A DNA stretch of 64,000 bases from Mercenaria mercenaria (GCF_021730395.1 NC_069364.1:77307501-77371500); one strand, 5' to 3'; shown: positions 48,868 through 60,886, numbered from the stretch's first letter. The notes: a model not told the origin generated them from the letters alone. Numbers and translations: made by a program.

Positions 48868-49785
48868 TCTTAGACTTATTTGTGATAAAATTTAAATAAC
48901 TTTAAATATAAGTATCGTCTATTTCGTAAAGTTTAAACATTTTAATAAATTATATAATTATTCTTACCATTTCACTGTTAACTGTTTAGTTGTTTAGTCA
49001 ATTTACTGATCATATAAATTATAATACACTTAATGTTTCAATCAAAGCAAGTAAGGTATGTGTAATCATAAATAAAACTATTTCAACTGAAAAAGAAACA
49101 TCCTCCCGTTAGCATATTTGACGAAAAGTGTTATTAAAGGACAGAATGAATATGGCGAACGGATAAATAAAAAAAAATGCGTGCATTGTTACCTAATACG
49201 ACAAGTTCACTATGACACAGGTCGTAACCTTGCCTTTGCAATAAACGGATGGAATTGTAGTGCTCAGTAAACGTCTGTTGAATTGTTCTTGCGGGTGAAA
49301 TAAGAACAAAGTCTGAAAAAATGGGTAAAAATGTAAAAAAAATATGTATTTATAGAAATGTAAAAATATCTACCTAAAATATTAGTTCACTAGAAAATAA
49401 GCAGAAGACATGTCATTTTAATGATATCTTACGTTAGAAGTCAGGGTAAGAGCGGCTAATGTTATGACCGGGATATATTATCGCCGCGCCAGCACTCCAT
49501 CTTTGACAGTTTTCAACATTCCTACGCAAAGGCGGGCGCGATTCCATTATTTGCCAAGTAAATATCAGTATTTCTTTCATTTTGACACCTCCACAATGTG
49601 TACATGGCCAACAGCGCGCCGTCGGGTAAAATGCAATACAGTGTACCAGTAGCAAGTCATGATCATCAAATCGTTTAGTATGAGAAGATCTTCAACTTTT
49701 TCAGATTTTTTGTTTTGTTTTTCCTGTTCGTTTTCCCTTCTTTTACCATATTTTTCGGTTCTCTAATTGATGATTTGAATTTACA

Positions 49786-50025
49786 TATGAGCCGTGCCAG
49801 GAGAAAACCAACATAGTGGGTTTGCGACCAGCATGGATCCAGACCAGCCTGCGCATCCGCGAAGGCTGGTCAGGATCCATGCTGTTCGCTAACAGTTTCT
49901 CAATTGCATTAGGCTTTGACAGCGAACAGCATGGATCCTGACCAGACTGCGCAGAAGCGCAGGCTGGTCTGGATCCATGTTGGTCGCAAACGCACTATGT
50001 TGGTTTTCTCATGGCGCGGTTCATA
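49786..50025. mobile_element. 240-bp palindromic MITE, copy 2
   Basis: Same size and arms as 6123-6362 (ends ATGAGCC and GGTTCATA, arms 'gagaaaaccaacatagtg', 'gcatggatccagaccagcct'). The copies differ at scattered sites. Confidence 0.9.
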
Positions 50026-50394
50026 TATGTTTTAAATAACATATTTTCGTCAGTCGCATCCTATCTTGTTTGTGTACATGTATATGCATTTAACTTATCA
50101 CGCCATATGACTGTGTTCTTGAGAAAATGAATGGAAATATTCTTTGTGAAAAAAAACGAAATAAACTTAACTGCAGTCAAACCCACACTGAAAAAGATAT
50201 TTATGCTATTTGAAGACACATGTTTGAATGTTTACGAAAATCATTTCTTTTGAGAAACTATTTCGAAACTGTTGGACATACACCAATAAAAAAAAATATG
50301 CAGTGCATACATTAAATAGTTGCTTTCGTTGCATTTGTTATATATTCCATGAAATAACATAGACTTGTAATGTAGACTCGGTGTTGTTATATTT

Positions 50395-50935
50395 TCTCGT
50401 CTTTTGGGACCATGGAGTACATTCAAATTTACTATAGTAGATTTCAACTTAACCTGGCGCTAGGGGGCGTGAGGGGTGTTGCACATTTCAACTTAACCTG
50501 GTGCTAGGGGGCGTGAGGGATGTTGCACATTTCAACTTAACCTGGTGCTAGGGGGCGTGAGGGGTGTTGCACATTTCAACTTAACCTGATGCTAGGGGCG
50601 TGAGGGGTGTTGCACATTTCCAAGTTTCAAAGTTCCAAAGTTTATTTCGTTCTATTCTCAGTTTGTAAATATACTAGTATACAAAAACATGAGACAGATA
50701 TATTCGTATAACTAATACATTATATATAATCACGCATTCAACTGAGGGCAACAATAAGATCTGCTTTATGAAAATAAGACTTCTACATATATGGGATTTA
50801 CAGAATATAATAATGTAATGTGTTGCACATTTCACGAATAGACACAATTAAACCGAGGCTGCTATTCATGTATTATTTGATTTGGCTGCGTCCTATGCTT
50901 CCAAGTGATCCTGACACAGACTTTTTGTAAAATAG
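50395..50935 (+). repeat. Dispersed repeat with expanded core
   Basis: Related to 32640-33012: 'ggaccatggagtacattcaa', then a core amplified into four 44-bp units (50441-50620: 'atttcaacttaacctgg' + 'gctagggggcgtgaggggtg'), and after an insertion 'ggctgcgtcctatgcttcca'. The single core of the other copies has become a minisatellite here. Confidence 0.88.
50621..50819 (-). mobile_element. 199-bp retroposed insert with 14-bp target duplication
   Basis: Bounded by perfect 14-bp duplications (gtgttgcacatttc at 50607-50620 and 50820-50833). Starts 'caagtttcaaagttccaaag' and is otherwise AT-rich, like the 3' end of a LINE on the minus strand. A target duplication of this length shows retroposition. 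Confidence 0.8.
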
Positions 50936-51284
50936 AAATGTCAAGAGTTATCCAGTTCGTTTTGCGAACCCTCAAACTCTGTTTATCATGACTCGAACTA
51001 CGATATAAATGTGTACTTATCCTGGTTAACTATGACTACTGTGACATCAATTTGACCTACTTTTAACGAAATTTCAAATATTTTGGTTGTTAGTTCTTCA
51101 ACTAAATTTATCTAACTTTTAAAACGACAATTTTTCTGAATTCTAAAATATGTCTGTATGAGATCACTTTAAAAGTCAACTTCAACGCGGCAACGAAACT
51201 ATTGTGCTGATAAAAGCCCATTTTAAAACCATCATGCTAATATATATACATACACAAAACCAATTTTATACTTTTTGTTTTACC

Positions 51285-54200
51285 ATGAAGCTGTTAGTTT
51301 TCATTGCTGTGCTTAAACTCGTTACTTGTGGCTACTTGCCGCCTCCTGACGGTTACTATGACAACCGGACGCCAACATGTGCGTGCGACGAAGCGCAGAT
51401 TTCCACTTTAGCTGAGAAAATATCGCAGCTAGAGCTGAATTTGGAAACTCAAAGATCAAGATCGGATTCTCTGGAAAAGAGGCTTACACATCACGAAAGG
51501 AGTAAGTACTTTTGTTTTGCAATTATTAATGTATGATTGACATATTCCTGTAACAATGTTTGTTGTTTACAACATGTACTGTCCATCAAAGGTTTTATGC
51601 CCCCGAAGGTGAGCATATTAAAATCGCACTGTTCGTCTGTGCGTGCGTGTGCGTACGTCCCTGTAAATTCTTGTCCGAGCAGTACTTCAACATTCAAAAA
51701 TAATTCGACACAAATGTTTACCATATTGAGAAAGCGTGTCGCGATAAAGCGCGGGTCTCTCAGATCAAGGTCAAGGTCACAAAATGATACCTTTTTGGCA
51801 CATGGAGGGATTTTGAAATACGTTTGCACAAAATATTCATCTAATCCAAAGGTTGTGTAGTGTAAATAACCCGGACCTCTTGGGTCAAGATCACAATTTG
51901 ACATATCAGTTCTCTGCATACATTCATTATTTTTGTTTTTATTGTTTATATATGGATTTAGAAATCATTTTGTACAAATAACTATTTTAGCCTGTAAATT
52001 ATGCTATGTGATTGGGTCTCTCGGGCCAAGGTCAAGGTCATTATTAAAATTTTTATTTTGTTTCCTTCCTGCTTCATTTCTCTTTTAACCATGGAACGAT
52101 TTTGAAATGACTTTTTAAAATGTTTGTATAAGCCCAAAGGTGTGTAGTGCCTGTGTTTGTTTGTTTGTTTTGGGTTTAACGCCGTTTTTCAACAGTATTT
52201 CAGTCATGTAACGGCGGGCAGTTAACCTAACCAGTGTTCCTGGATTCTATACCAGTACAAACCTGTTCTCCGCAAGTAACTGCCAACTTCCCCACATGAA
52301 TCAGGGAAAATGATTTCAGACACAATGTCGTTTATCAAATAGTCACGGAGAACATACGGCCCGTCCGAGGATCGAACTCACGACCCCGCGATCCGTAGAC
52401 CAACCCTCTTACCTACTGAGCTAAGCAGTAGTGCCTGTGACCTTGGTCTGTCAAGTCAAGGTCACAATTTGATGTCTGCATTTTGTCGTGTCCAGTCCCT
52501 GTCATTTTAGCAAGTGTCATACGTATGGCCTAAAATTCACCCCTAAACTATTCTGGCATAATTTGCACAGACAACTGTAGCATTCTTGGGCACGCTTCGG
52601 GGGCATTTGTCACTAATAATGACAGCTCTTGTTTTAAAAAAGTAATTGCCGTTATAAGGTTTAGATATAGATTAAACAGCATTATACAGCATTTTACAGA
52701 AAAGGTAGGCAGTAAGAACATTTTTATTTGAATATTTGAAAATCTGATCATTTTAATTTTGCGGAAATCTCTGTAACATTCAGAATAAACTTTTTTTTTT
52801 CAAGAAACTCTTTTATGTGTTAGATGTTCTTTACTAAATAAAATACATAAATCTAAACCTCATATGAAAACAATATACATATCGTTAGATTTGAATACAT
52901 TGAAATCCTGTAAATTTTACAAACGGAATTTCCTATACCTTTTGAAATGCAAAACAGCTTTTAGTACACTTTCAGAGACACTTCTTTTGATGCTTGGATA
53001 CCAGCTCTCTTCACTTATATAGCACAGAATTACAATTTGATACACATTTTCCTTGTTTCCCTTTGAATAAACAGCTTCAAGCTGGGTACTATGGACTTTT
53101 TTCCCAAACATCTTGTTTATTTTTTAAACGATTATGATATGGTACTTTCCATGGCATAATTGTATATCTGCCATTTCGGATATTTCGGATAATTTTTTGG
53201 AATTTTAGCTTAATTAGCATTCATGCATCACGGTTTTTAAAATTTCGAAAAAAAATGTATTTTTTTTAATATTTAAGGCCTAGTTACATAGGACGACTCG
53301 GAAATATGCAGCCAGGATACTGTTCGAATACACTACTGAAAGAGCCTATCGGTGCAGTGTACACAAATTATCCAACCATTTTGACAAAGTACACGGACAC
53401 TGTGTCTAAAGTTATTCATCCTCCACCTCTATGGAGAAGTTGGAAGTTACTTGTGGAGAACAGGTTAGTACTGGTGCATTATCCAGGAATACCCGTGAGA
53501 TTGACTGGCCGCCGTTGCATAACTGAAATACTGTTGAAAAAACGGCGCTAAACCAAAAGCAAACAAACATCATACAGATGTACATGCATTGTTTTTTTTT
53601 CTAGACAAGCGCCAGGCGGTATACGGTCCAGTTGCGTTTACAGCCTACCTTTCACACTGGGAACAAGACCTTGCCATCGGACAACCTGTTGTATTTGACA
53701 CGGCACTGACAAACGAGGGCGGCTTCTATAGCACAAGCACAGGAAAATTTACCGTCCCTCTTGATGGACTTTATATCTTTTCCTTCATGATCGAAACCAA
53801 ACATGCGGTAACTTATATATATTAGCTACAAATAGTAAAAGTCTTTCTATGAGACTTTAATAACACTTAATACACTGATGAAAGATAAAGAGGGGATTAA
53901 TAGTGCAAGAACAATAATTCTGTAATGAATCATTTTAAAACTGTATTCATTCTAAATACCACTGCTTCCTAATTTTTTGTTCAGATATTGCATATTTTCT
54001 AAAATGGCACATTCTACAGCAGTTCTAATCTGTCGAAATATTGAACAGATGTTAACAAGATTTAAAACTTGAAAGGAAACAGTTAGCAACACTCAAAAAG
54101 ATAAAGTGGGCAAACGTTTGAACAACACTGCGGGAATAACGACAAATTTACAAAGAAACAATGATATAAATAAAGACTTTAACGACGGAAGTCAAACAAG

Positions 54201-56916
54201 TTACATAGACGTAATTTATAAACATTATATTAAAACATCATAATCATCAGTCTATGCGAAAATATTTTATCTGCTAACTAAACTGCTAACTAAAGAGCCG
54301 CAAAGAAATTGCAAAAAAAAATCGAAATAAGTATCGGACCTCTGACAATTTTTCAGGTAGATACAGCTGTTAGGCTTGTTGTAGATGGGGTTAATATGTT
54401 AGATGCAGTTGTGGAGCCGCGACATACAGGACAAAACTTACAGGTATGTATATTTAAAAAATCTAACGCACACGTGTTGTCTGTACCATTTGTATTAAAA
54501 AAAATACAATATTAAAGTTTTTACTAACTCATTTCATTTTAAAACTTAAAAGAAAAACATAAATGTGTGGATTTATCGAACGGGTGAATATCATTTCTAT
54601 AAGGTGTGGTCAACCCGGTTCCTCTAAAGTTTCAACCAGAACAGAACAGAACAAATATTTTTTTTTTAGACTTGAGCTTATGCTCCTACGAGGACCACAA
54701 TTATAATCTTTCTGTACTTTTTATTATACCAGGTGACAATTTTTACGATAAATCCATTACTGCTTGGGTTAAAATGTTCAGTCCGAGGGTCGTCAGGGGT
54801 TAAATATTCAAGATGACTTACTAATTCAATTCAAAGTGACGATTCCGCTTAAAGCCACTTTCGGGGGCAATTCCAGTGTCTTTTTAATACTAAGCGTCAC
54901 AATAATAAATCTACATTTTACTACAAAGCCTTAAATATAAATAAGAAAAGTCAACACACTTCTAAAATGAACACGCAAGAATAAGTCCAGTTTTATAATT
55001 CTATGATAAACCTACAATCATAGATATGCCTCTGTCATGCAATACGCATTAAGAGTCTCGAAATTTAATTTTATACATTGATATAAGATTCTTTCACTGG
55101 TTGTAGGTGCAGATAGGAATATCCGGCCTCGAGGGTAACTGTTTAGGCGGTAACGAGGCTCTCTGCCGAGTTACCGCCTAAACAGTTACCCGAGAGCCGG
55201 ATATTTCCATCTGCACCTATAACCAGTGATAGAATCTTTTTCTTGCATACCGATTTCAAGAAATAATAATAAAAATAAAATCAATTGAACAGCTTTCTTT
55301 TCAGAACTATTTCTTATGGCAGTGTATTTAAACAAAGCGCGGGAAACCAACGTCCGTAAACAGGAAAGACGTCATGACGTTTCAAAACAAACCACAATGC
55401 TTAGCTCCGGTTTTGTTTTATCAGTTGCAGCGTAACGTTATGAATTTTTGATAAAATAACGTGACTTGAATCGAGAAATATATTATCAGGAACCAACATG
55501 AACTGTCAAGGTATTGAATTTTCATTCCGTTTTTTAAATAGAATATAAATTACTACACAAATCGTCTACATATATGTAGTTCTTATACGTCATTTACAGC
55601 ACGAGAGTCATCTTACACCCCGGGTGTAAGATGGATTTTTCTAGTACCGGTAAAGATACCGAAAATCCCCGTCTGGTATGCAAGAATACATAATTCTGCA
55701 ATGTGTGCCAAAATTGTCAAATAATCGCCACCGTCCTAAGTAAAATTCACAAAACTTCCCATATATTCTTTGGCAGATAAGATTTAACATAAAACTCAAA
55801 ACTTGTCTAATTTATTTTCCAATAAAGTCCAAAGTTCCTAAAATTGGCTCTTAATATTCCAGATAATTTTTAATTTCAATTTTTAAATGTGTTCTGTCTT
55901 TAAATAAAGCTGATATACAGATTTAACTAAAACTCAAAACTCTAAAGTATTCTGTGGTTGTAGATGCGGGTGGTATGACAGCGTCCTGGTGCCAGCAGAG
56001 AGATTTAGATTTGTCTTATGTAGGACTTACTATCTCCTACGTAGGACTTAGTATCTCGTACGTAGGACTTACTATCCCTTACGTAGGACTTACTATCTCA
56101 TACGTAGGATTTAGTATCTCGTACGTAGGAGTTAGTATCTCCTACGTAGGACTTAATATCTCGTATGTAGATTTAGTATCTCCTACGTAGGACATAGTAT
56201 CTCCTACGTAGAACATACTATCTTCTACGTAGGACTAAGTATCTCCTACATAGGACAAAGTATCTCCTACGTAGAACTAAGTATCTCCTACATAGGACAT
56301 AGTATCTCCTACGTAGAACATACTATCTTCTACGTAGGACTAAGTATCTCCTACGTAGGAGATATTAAGTACTATATAGGAGTTAGTAGCTCAAAACAGA
56401 TATAACAATCCGCACCTTCAACCAGTGAAAAACTCTCAGAATCTCACACCGGTATTTTTTCTGGAATATAAATCGTGTGGAAAACTTGACGAATCCCGAG
56501 ACAAAACCAACTCGGTCCGTTTCTCCATTTTACATGTTGTTAAAACGGCAAACAAAGCACCCCTCCCACTCCTTTCGTTTTTACTTTTTTATTTTTAAAT
56601 TAAAGACACTTGTGTCTATGGAACATTTTCAAAGTCAGTCTAAGGTTTTATTTTAAACATTTTAGTGAACGTCCAACAATGTTAAAATGACGTAATGTCT
56701 TACACCTGGTGCAATATAACTACTATTTTGTACTTTCTGTGTGATTCGCAGGGTGGTAATGTGGGTATCTTCAAACTGCATAAAGGTGCGACAGTATGGG
56801 TTGAGAATTACAATAGAGAACATCAAACCCTGGAGGGACAGGATAGTTACAGGTTCAACACATTTTCGGGAGCTCTGCTGTCTGAGGTTGAAGACTTTGT
56901 ATCCACGGTGGGATAG
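51285..56916 (+). CDS. Secreted C1q-domain protein with N-terminal coiled coil
   Basis: Four exons make a complete 223-residue frame: 51285-51501 (ATG; signal peptide MKLLVFIAVLKLVTCGYL; coiled coil ISTLAEKISQLELNLETQ), 53605-53807 (C1q start VYGPVAFTAYLSH, FDTALTNEGGFY, GKFTVPLDGLYIFSF), 54357-54443 (VRLVVDGVNMLDAVVEP) and 56752-56916 (GGNVGIFKLHKGATVWVEN, YRFNTFSGALL, then TAG). AG/GT borders and phases (1, 0, 0) close exactly. C1q domains form TNF-like jelly-roll trimers; in bivalves expanded C1q-domain families are secreted lectin-like immune proteins. The coiled coil replaces the collagen stalk and probably drives trimerisation. A short SEVEDFVSTVG tail follows the last strand. Introns 1 (51502-53604) and 3 (54444-56751) are full of repeats. 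The ATG is the only one before the signal peptide in frame. Confidence 0.95.
51592..52634. mobile_element. Repeat with ATGCCCCCGAAG inverted ends, in C1q intron 1
   Basis: Starts 'ttttatgcccccgaaggtga' and ends 'cacgcttcgggggcatttgt' plus 'cactaataatgacagctctt'. The body has repeated 'caaggtcaaggtca' words. A frequent clam intron repeat. It was later hit by the SINE at 52156. Confidence 0.75.
52156..52427 (-). mobile_element. SINE with tRNA-Arg(ACG)-like head and 12-bp target duplication
   Basis: Perfect duplications gtagtgcctgtg flank it (52144-52155 and 52428-52439). The minus strand starts TTAGCTCAGTAGGTAAGAGG, has a CTACGGAT anticodon-like loop and box B 'gagttcgatcctcg', and ends 'ctgaaatactgttgaaaaac' + 'ggcgttaaaccca'. 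Inserted into the 51592-52634 repeat. Confidence 0.9.
53410..53572 (+). mobile_element. 5'-truncated copy of the Arg-headed SINE
   Basis: Shares 'gaagttggaagttacttgtg', 'gagaacaggtt.gtactgg' and the tail 'actgaaatactgttgaaaaa' + 'acggcgctaaac' with 52156-52427 but lacks the tRNA head. Ends 32 bp before C1q exon 2. Confidence 0.8.
55086..55685. mobile_element. Two-hairpin repeat element, copy 2, in C1q intron 3
   Basis: Same organisation as 12436-13016, with the same hairpins and the right-hand palindrome 'catcttacaccccgggtgta'. It has about 20 bp near 55345-55365 ('ccaacgtccgtaaacaggaa') absent from copy 1. Confidence 0.88.
56012..56372. repeat. 21-bp minisatellite with a palindromic core, C1q intron 3
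   Basis: About 17 units of the type 'ctacgtaggacttagtatct'. Each holds the palindrome CTACGTAG or a near form. Since 21 is a multiple of three, one frame reads a (SYVGLTI)n repeat, but it has no start or splice context and stops within the array. Confidence 0.93.
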
Positions 56917-57582
56917 CATGCTGGAAAATGATGCCTGCTGCTGGTCAATTTCCTCTCTCTGACATTCTCTTTACTGCAAAGGGAGGCTATTTCGTGGGGG
57001 AATAATTGATGTGATGCTTTTTGTCTTTGTACACGCAATTTACAAGATATCAAACACATTTATACTGCATATTATAAAAATCGTAACAATTTACAAATGT
57101 TTTGTCATCTAATAATATTTCTCTGTTTTCCCTGCATCATAAGATTCATAGAAATATAGGTCTTACATAAAGCAAATATATCAACAACGTTCTTGCAAAT
57201 GTTCTCAGCGGTGGAATCTAAGTATTTAACTCACTTACGAAAAAAGGCATGTGGTACTTTCTCAAAACGAATTAATGCCGTTTCCAGATAGTTCAAAATA
57301 TTTAACGAACAGATTTTCGTCACTCTTAATATGTTTGTATATATGCTGTTTTCAGAAAAGATATAGGTATTTCACATCTTGTCTGTTTTCATGTTTTTAT
57401 ATAGCAATCTTCTTCCCACTGGAACAACCTGTCTACAGAAATAATGTAAGCCCCCTACAGCTGAAGCCTTCTAGGCTCAGCTAGCCAGATACTTTTAATA
57501 GCTTCCTTCCTTGATTTTATCTTTCACTGTATATATTCTCACCTCTCTCTTATTCGCACCCCGGCAATAATCTTAAGGCAGC
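56917..57582. other. 3' flank of the C1q gene
   Basis: Probable 3' UTR and then AT-rich sequence; no clear AATAAA signal, repeat or exon recognised. Confidence 0.5.
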
Positions 57583-57632
57583 TGAAGTTGGTCGCCAGGT
57601 CGGCTGTCTTGGTTCGATTCCAGGCCGATGCA
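57583..57632 (+). pseudogene. tRNA-Gly 3'-half relic, leftmost trace of the tRNA array
   Basis: Keeps the T-arm and acceptor end 'ggttcgattccaggccgatg' + 'ca', followed by 'aaattct' and by the same downstream flank ('ttatataaa.cggtg') as the intact tRNA-Gly genes. The 5' half is unrecognisable. It shows that the array once reached here. Confidence 0.8.
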
Positions 57633-57754
57633 AATTCTTTATCTTCAATTTTTATTTTGAAGTTATATAAATCGGTGATATTTTTTCATTTCTTCAGGTC
57701 TAAGGACATTATATAAACCGCTGATGCATAGTGACAGTCGCCCTTCGTCCGTCG

Positions 57755-58140
57755 TTCGTCCGTCGTCCGTCCACAATTTCTTGTGAACCCGATAGAGACC
57801 ACATTTTGCAACCGATTTTTATTAAACTTACACACAACTTGTATTGGCGTAATATCTCGGTTCCTTTCGGAAACTAGCCACTGATCCCATTATGGGTTCC
57901 AGAGTTATGGCCCCTTAAAGGGCCAAAATTTGCTATTTTGGCTTGTGAACACGGTAGAGACCACAATTTGCAATAGATTTTAATCAAACTTGCACACAAC
58001 TTTTATTGGCATAATATCTCACTGGCCACATCCCATCATGGATTCCAGAGTAATGGTCCCTTAAAGGGCCAAAATTTGCTATTTTGGTTTTTGCAGCCAT
58101 ATAGAGACTTCATTTATGGCTTGATTTAATAGCAGAGCTA
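57755..58140. repeat. Diverged tandem repeat, about 2 units of 150 bp
   Basis: Units share 'gtgaac.cg.tagagaccaca', 'aaacttgcacacaactt.tattggc', 'gagttatggccccttaaagg' and 'gccaaaatttgctattttgg'. A related stretch lies at 59480-59870. A common clam repeat; not coding. Confidence 0.8.
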
Positions 58141-58548
58141 CCGGCGCCGCGAAGCGGCGCCGACAGCGTCGCATTACGGTTAGACGTATAAACAAGAAAA
58201 CGAATAGAGAGATCTAACTGTGTATACTATCGAGTTGAAAATTCGTGGTACTTTTTGGAATCGGTGTTGTCCGGATTTTTTCATGTGCACTATGCACATA
58301 GTAATTAATCGGTAAAGACGTCAGTAGACGCTTACTGTTTACGGTTGACAAAAGCGTCTCGCTTACTGCTTTGAATATTGAATAAAAATGTAAATGCGCA
58401 TTTGATAATAAAAAATTAGTGCTAAATACATTTTCTACGAAGAAAAAAGAAATAAAATACAATATTTTCATGTTGAAACGACTTTTGTCACACTGCCATT
58501 ACCGGACTTTATTATATACACTTATGTTTGTCATAATGACGTCATATC

Positions 58549-58621
58549 TCCACAGTGGTGTAGTGGTTAGCGAATTCGCGTTGTAAACCAAAGGTTGTGA
58601 GTTCGAACCTCACCTGTACCA
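58549..58621 (+). pseudogene. Degenerate tRNA-Thr(UGU)-like sequence
   Basis: Fits a 73-nt tRNA frame with an intact T-arm (GTGAG TTCGAAC CTCAC) and a D-arm like the neighbouring tRNA-Val genes (GTGTAGTGGTTAGC), and an anticodon loop GTTGTAA (anticodon TGT). The acceptor stem pairs at only 4 of 7 and the anticodon stem at 3 of 5 positions, and the T-run after it is long. A tRNA relic or SINE head is more likely than a working gene. Confidence 0.55.
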
Positions 58622-59479
58622 GATTTTTTTTTATTCCTTTTTTATTTCAATTTTTTTTATGTATTATTACGTCATTGTGAAATTCGGCAAGTGTTTACTT
58701 TTGATGTCAGGTTCCAATGTAGTGCCTGTGCAGTAGTCAGTAGACAACTTTAAAAAAAAAAAGCTTTAGGATCAAAATATACAGGCATTGAATTTCGGCA
58801 AACACTGTTTTTCTCTAGGTAAAATTCTGATCATTAATTTTTAAAAAATGCTAGTCTTTTGGGTTTAAAACAAGCTTTGTATAGTCATGTAAATGATTGT
58901 AAATTTCCCATACCAGGCGTCTATTATAGCAGTGTTTTTGACTGAAAGCTGGACACAATCATACTTCCTTTCAGAAAGAACCAAAATTTGACAATAATGA
59001 CATTTAAAAGAATTACAATAGTCATTTCCAGGATTACGTAAATTCTAATTTCTATTAACTTTAGGCTATTGTCCTAATGAGATTCTGTTAGGTTTGAAAC
59101 TTTTCAATTTGAAGGAGTTATTATTGGTGACTGGTTTCCAGTATGATAATAATTTATGTAAAATTGTTGATGCAGTACGTTTTAAAACAGAAATTATTCA
59201 AATACGTTTTTTTCTTTTGGTGCAGATGTTAATCTATATCAGCTTTCTTTTAATCATATACAGAATATCTTTCGAGTATTTCACATGTCAAGAATTAAAT
59301 TTGATGCAGCCTTAAACATACATTCAGAAATCATGAATTATCATTAATCAATACTTATAATTTTAATAGATCTAATTTAAATAGAACATAAACTTCCTAA
59401 ACGAATCCATAATTCCAGACAATTCCACTCCTTTAATTTTTAAGGGGCACTTGTGATTTTTCAAGGGAGCTCTGCCTTT
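58622..59479. other. Gene-free stretch
   Basis: AT-rich, with the 73-codon open frame at 59094-59315 that matches no family I know and has no splice or start context. Confidence 0.55.
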
Positions 59480-59870
59480 AGGTAGCACCTAATTTCATAT
59501 TACAAACTTGCAAAATATCTTTAACAACACTAGATCTTGGATTCTATGATGAATCCATCAGATCCAATCATAGGTTCTGGAGTTACGGCCTCTAATTAGC
59601 CCCTGAAAGAGCCAACATTTGTTAATTTTAACCTTGTGAACATGATAGAAGTGACATTTTACATTCGACTTTAACAACACTTATATACAAATTCAGTCAT
59701 AATAAGATCTCGGTTCCTTTCGAAAAACCGACTAGATTTCTTCACGGATTCTAGATAGAGTTACTGCCCCATAAAGGGGCAAAGTTTTCTATTATGGCCA
59801 TTTCAACCATATAGAGGTTTCATTTATGCCTTGATTTGATACAAACTTGCACAAAATGTTTATCTTGATG
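59480..59870. repeat. Diverged copy of the 57755-58140 repeat
   Basis: Shares 'gagttacggcc', 'ttgtgaacatgatagaa', 'atctcggttcctttcg' and 'cataaaggggcaaagttttcta' with the repeat 1.7 kb to the left. Confidence 0.7.
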
Positions 59871-59929
59871 ATCTCTAGGACATTAACTGGGTTATGTGGG
59901 GTCAAAAACTAGGTCACCAGGACCCGCCG

Positions 59930-59989
59930 TTACATGACTGAAATACTGTTGAAAAAAGGCGTTAAACCCAAAACAAACAAACAAACAAA
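59930..59989 (+). mobile_element. SINE 3' tail
   Basis: Only the last 60 bp of the Arg-headed SINE family: 'cgccgttacatgactgaaat', 'actgttgaaaaaaggcgtta', then (caaa)n. Confidence 0.8.
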
Positions 59990-60094
59990 GGTCATCAGGT
60001 CAAATCAGGCAGTTGGGTTAATTTCCACATTCGTATAATCATAACTTCCCGATTCCTTTGCTGTGTTGTTAAGAAATAATAAAACCGTATTTAA

Positions 60095-60150
60095 AGGTTC
60101 CGCTGGGGCTCGAACCCAATACCTTCTGCGTGTGAAACAGACGTGATAAA
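60095..60150 (-). pseudogene. Truncated tRNA-Val(CAC)
   Basis: Keeps the 3' two-thirds of a tRNA-Val with anticodon CAC (loop TTCACAC), but the D-arm and 5' acceptor strand are replaced directly by the downstream spacer ('gcgcagtgtg.gaaattttgcg'), so a deletion removed them. Confidence 0.88.
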
Positions 60151-60221
60151 GCGCAGTGTGGAAATTTTGCGAAACCTGGTAGACATATACACTTCATTTT
60201 CAGCGTTGTTTAAAATGATAA

Positions 60222-60288
60222 CATTCCGCCGGGCACTCAGGACCTTCTACATGTAAAGCAGAAGTGTTACTCACTAGACTACGAAACC
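60222..60288 (-). pseudogene. Degenerate tRNA-Val(UAC)
   Basis: The minus strand reads GGTTTCGTAGTCTAGTGAGT and a TTTACAT loop with anticodon TAC, but the T-arm has lost several bases and the acceptor no longer pairs fully. Together with 60095-60150 it marks the decayed left edge of the array. Confidence 0.8.
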
Positions 60289-60399
60289 AATTACTTGTTG
60301 CTTGATATCAAATTGAAGTATTATTATAAAGTGATATACTTAAAGCAATGTGTTGAAATGTTTCGAAATTTGGTAAGAAATTTAATGACACAAACATGC

Positions 60400-60470
60400 G
60401 CATCGGTGGTTCAGTGGTAGAATGCTCGCCTGCCACGCGGGCGGCCCGGGTTCGATTCCCGGCCGATGCA
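60400..60470 (+). tRNA. tRNA-Gly(GCC)
   Basis: A 71-nt cloverleaf beginning GCATCGGTGGTTCAGTGGTA, anticodon GCC, T-arm CCGGG TTCGATT CCCGG, acceptor GCATCGG/CCGATGC, discriminator A. A T-run (ttttt) follows within 5 nt as Pol III terminator. Its Val partner to the left is a pseudogene. Confidence 0.96.
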
Positions 60471-60886
60471 AATTTTTCCTTTTTTATTTTTATTAGCAAA
60501 TTATATAAACCGGTGTTAGACATCATTTCAGTACTTCAGAACATCGGAAGTTACATGAGCCACCGAAACATGTGTGAACGAAAGTTACAACGGTATTTGT
60601 TCAGGAATAAAGTGCCGACTTTAAAGGTATAAATTAATTGTCGACATCCAAACTCAAATCCTTATAGAATATACATTATAAAAGTCATATATGAGACATT
60701 TATGTAAGGTAAGAAATAAATTCATTCCTTTATTAAGTGCCCAAACTGTATGAATATTACATACATACAAATTGCTAGCAATCGTGTAACAGGCATTTGA
60801 GTTAATTTCCATATTCGTATAATTTCCCGTCGAATACCATGTGATTCCTTTGCAGTGTGGTTAAAAAATAATAAAACAGTGTTAAA

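Noticed and set aside
51491-51919. 142-codon minus-strand frame in C1q intron 1
   Set aside because: It covers the ATGCCCCCGAAG repeat and reads its simple 'aaggtcaaggtc' words; no real protein similarity.
53306-53551. 81-codon frame before C1q exon 2 as an extra exon
   Set aside because: Its second half is a truncated SINE, and exon 1 joins exon 2 in phase without it.
55954-56190. Protein of (SYVGLTI)n repeats
   Set aside because: It is one frame of the 21-bp minisatellite within an intron, with no start or splice context.
56662-57059. Minus-strand frames over C1q exon 4
   Set aside because: They are shadows of the true plus-strand exon.
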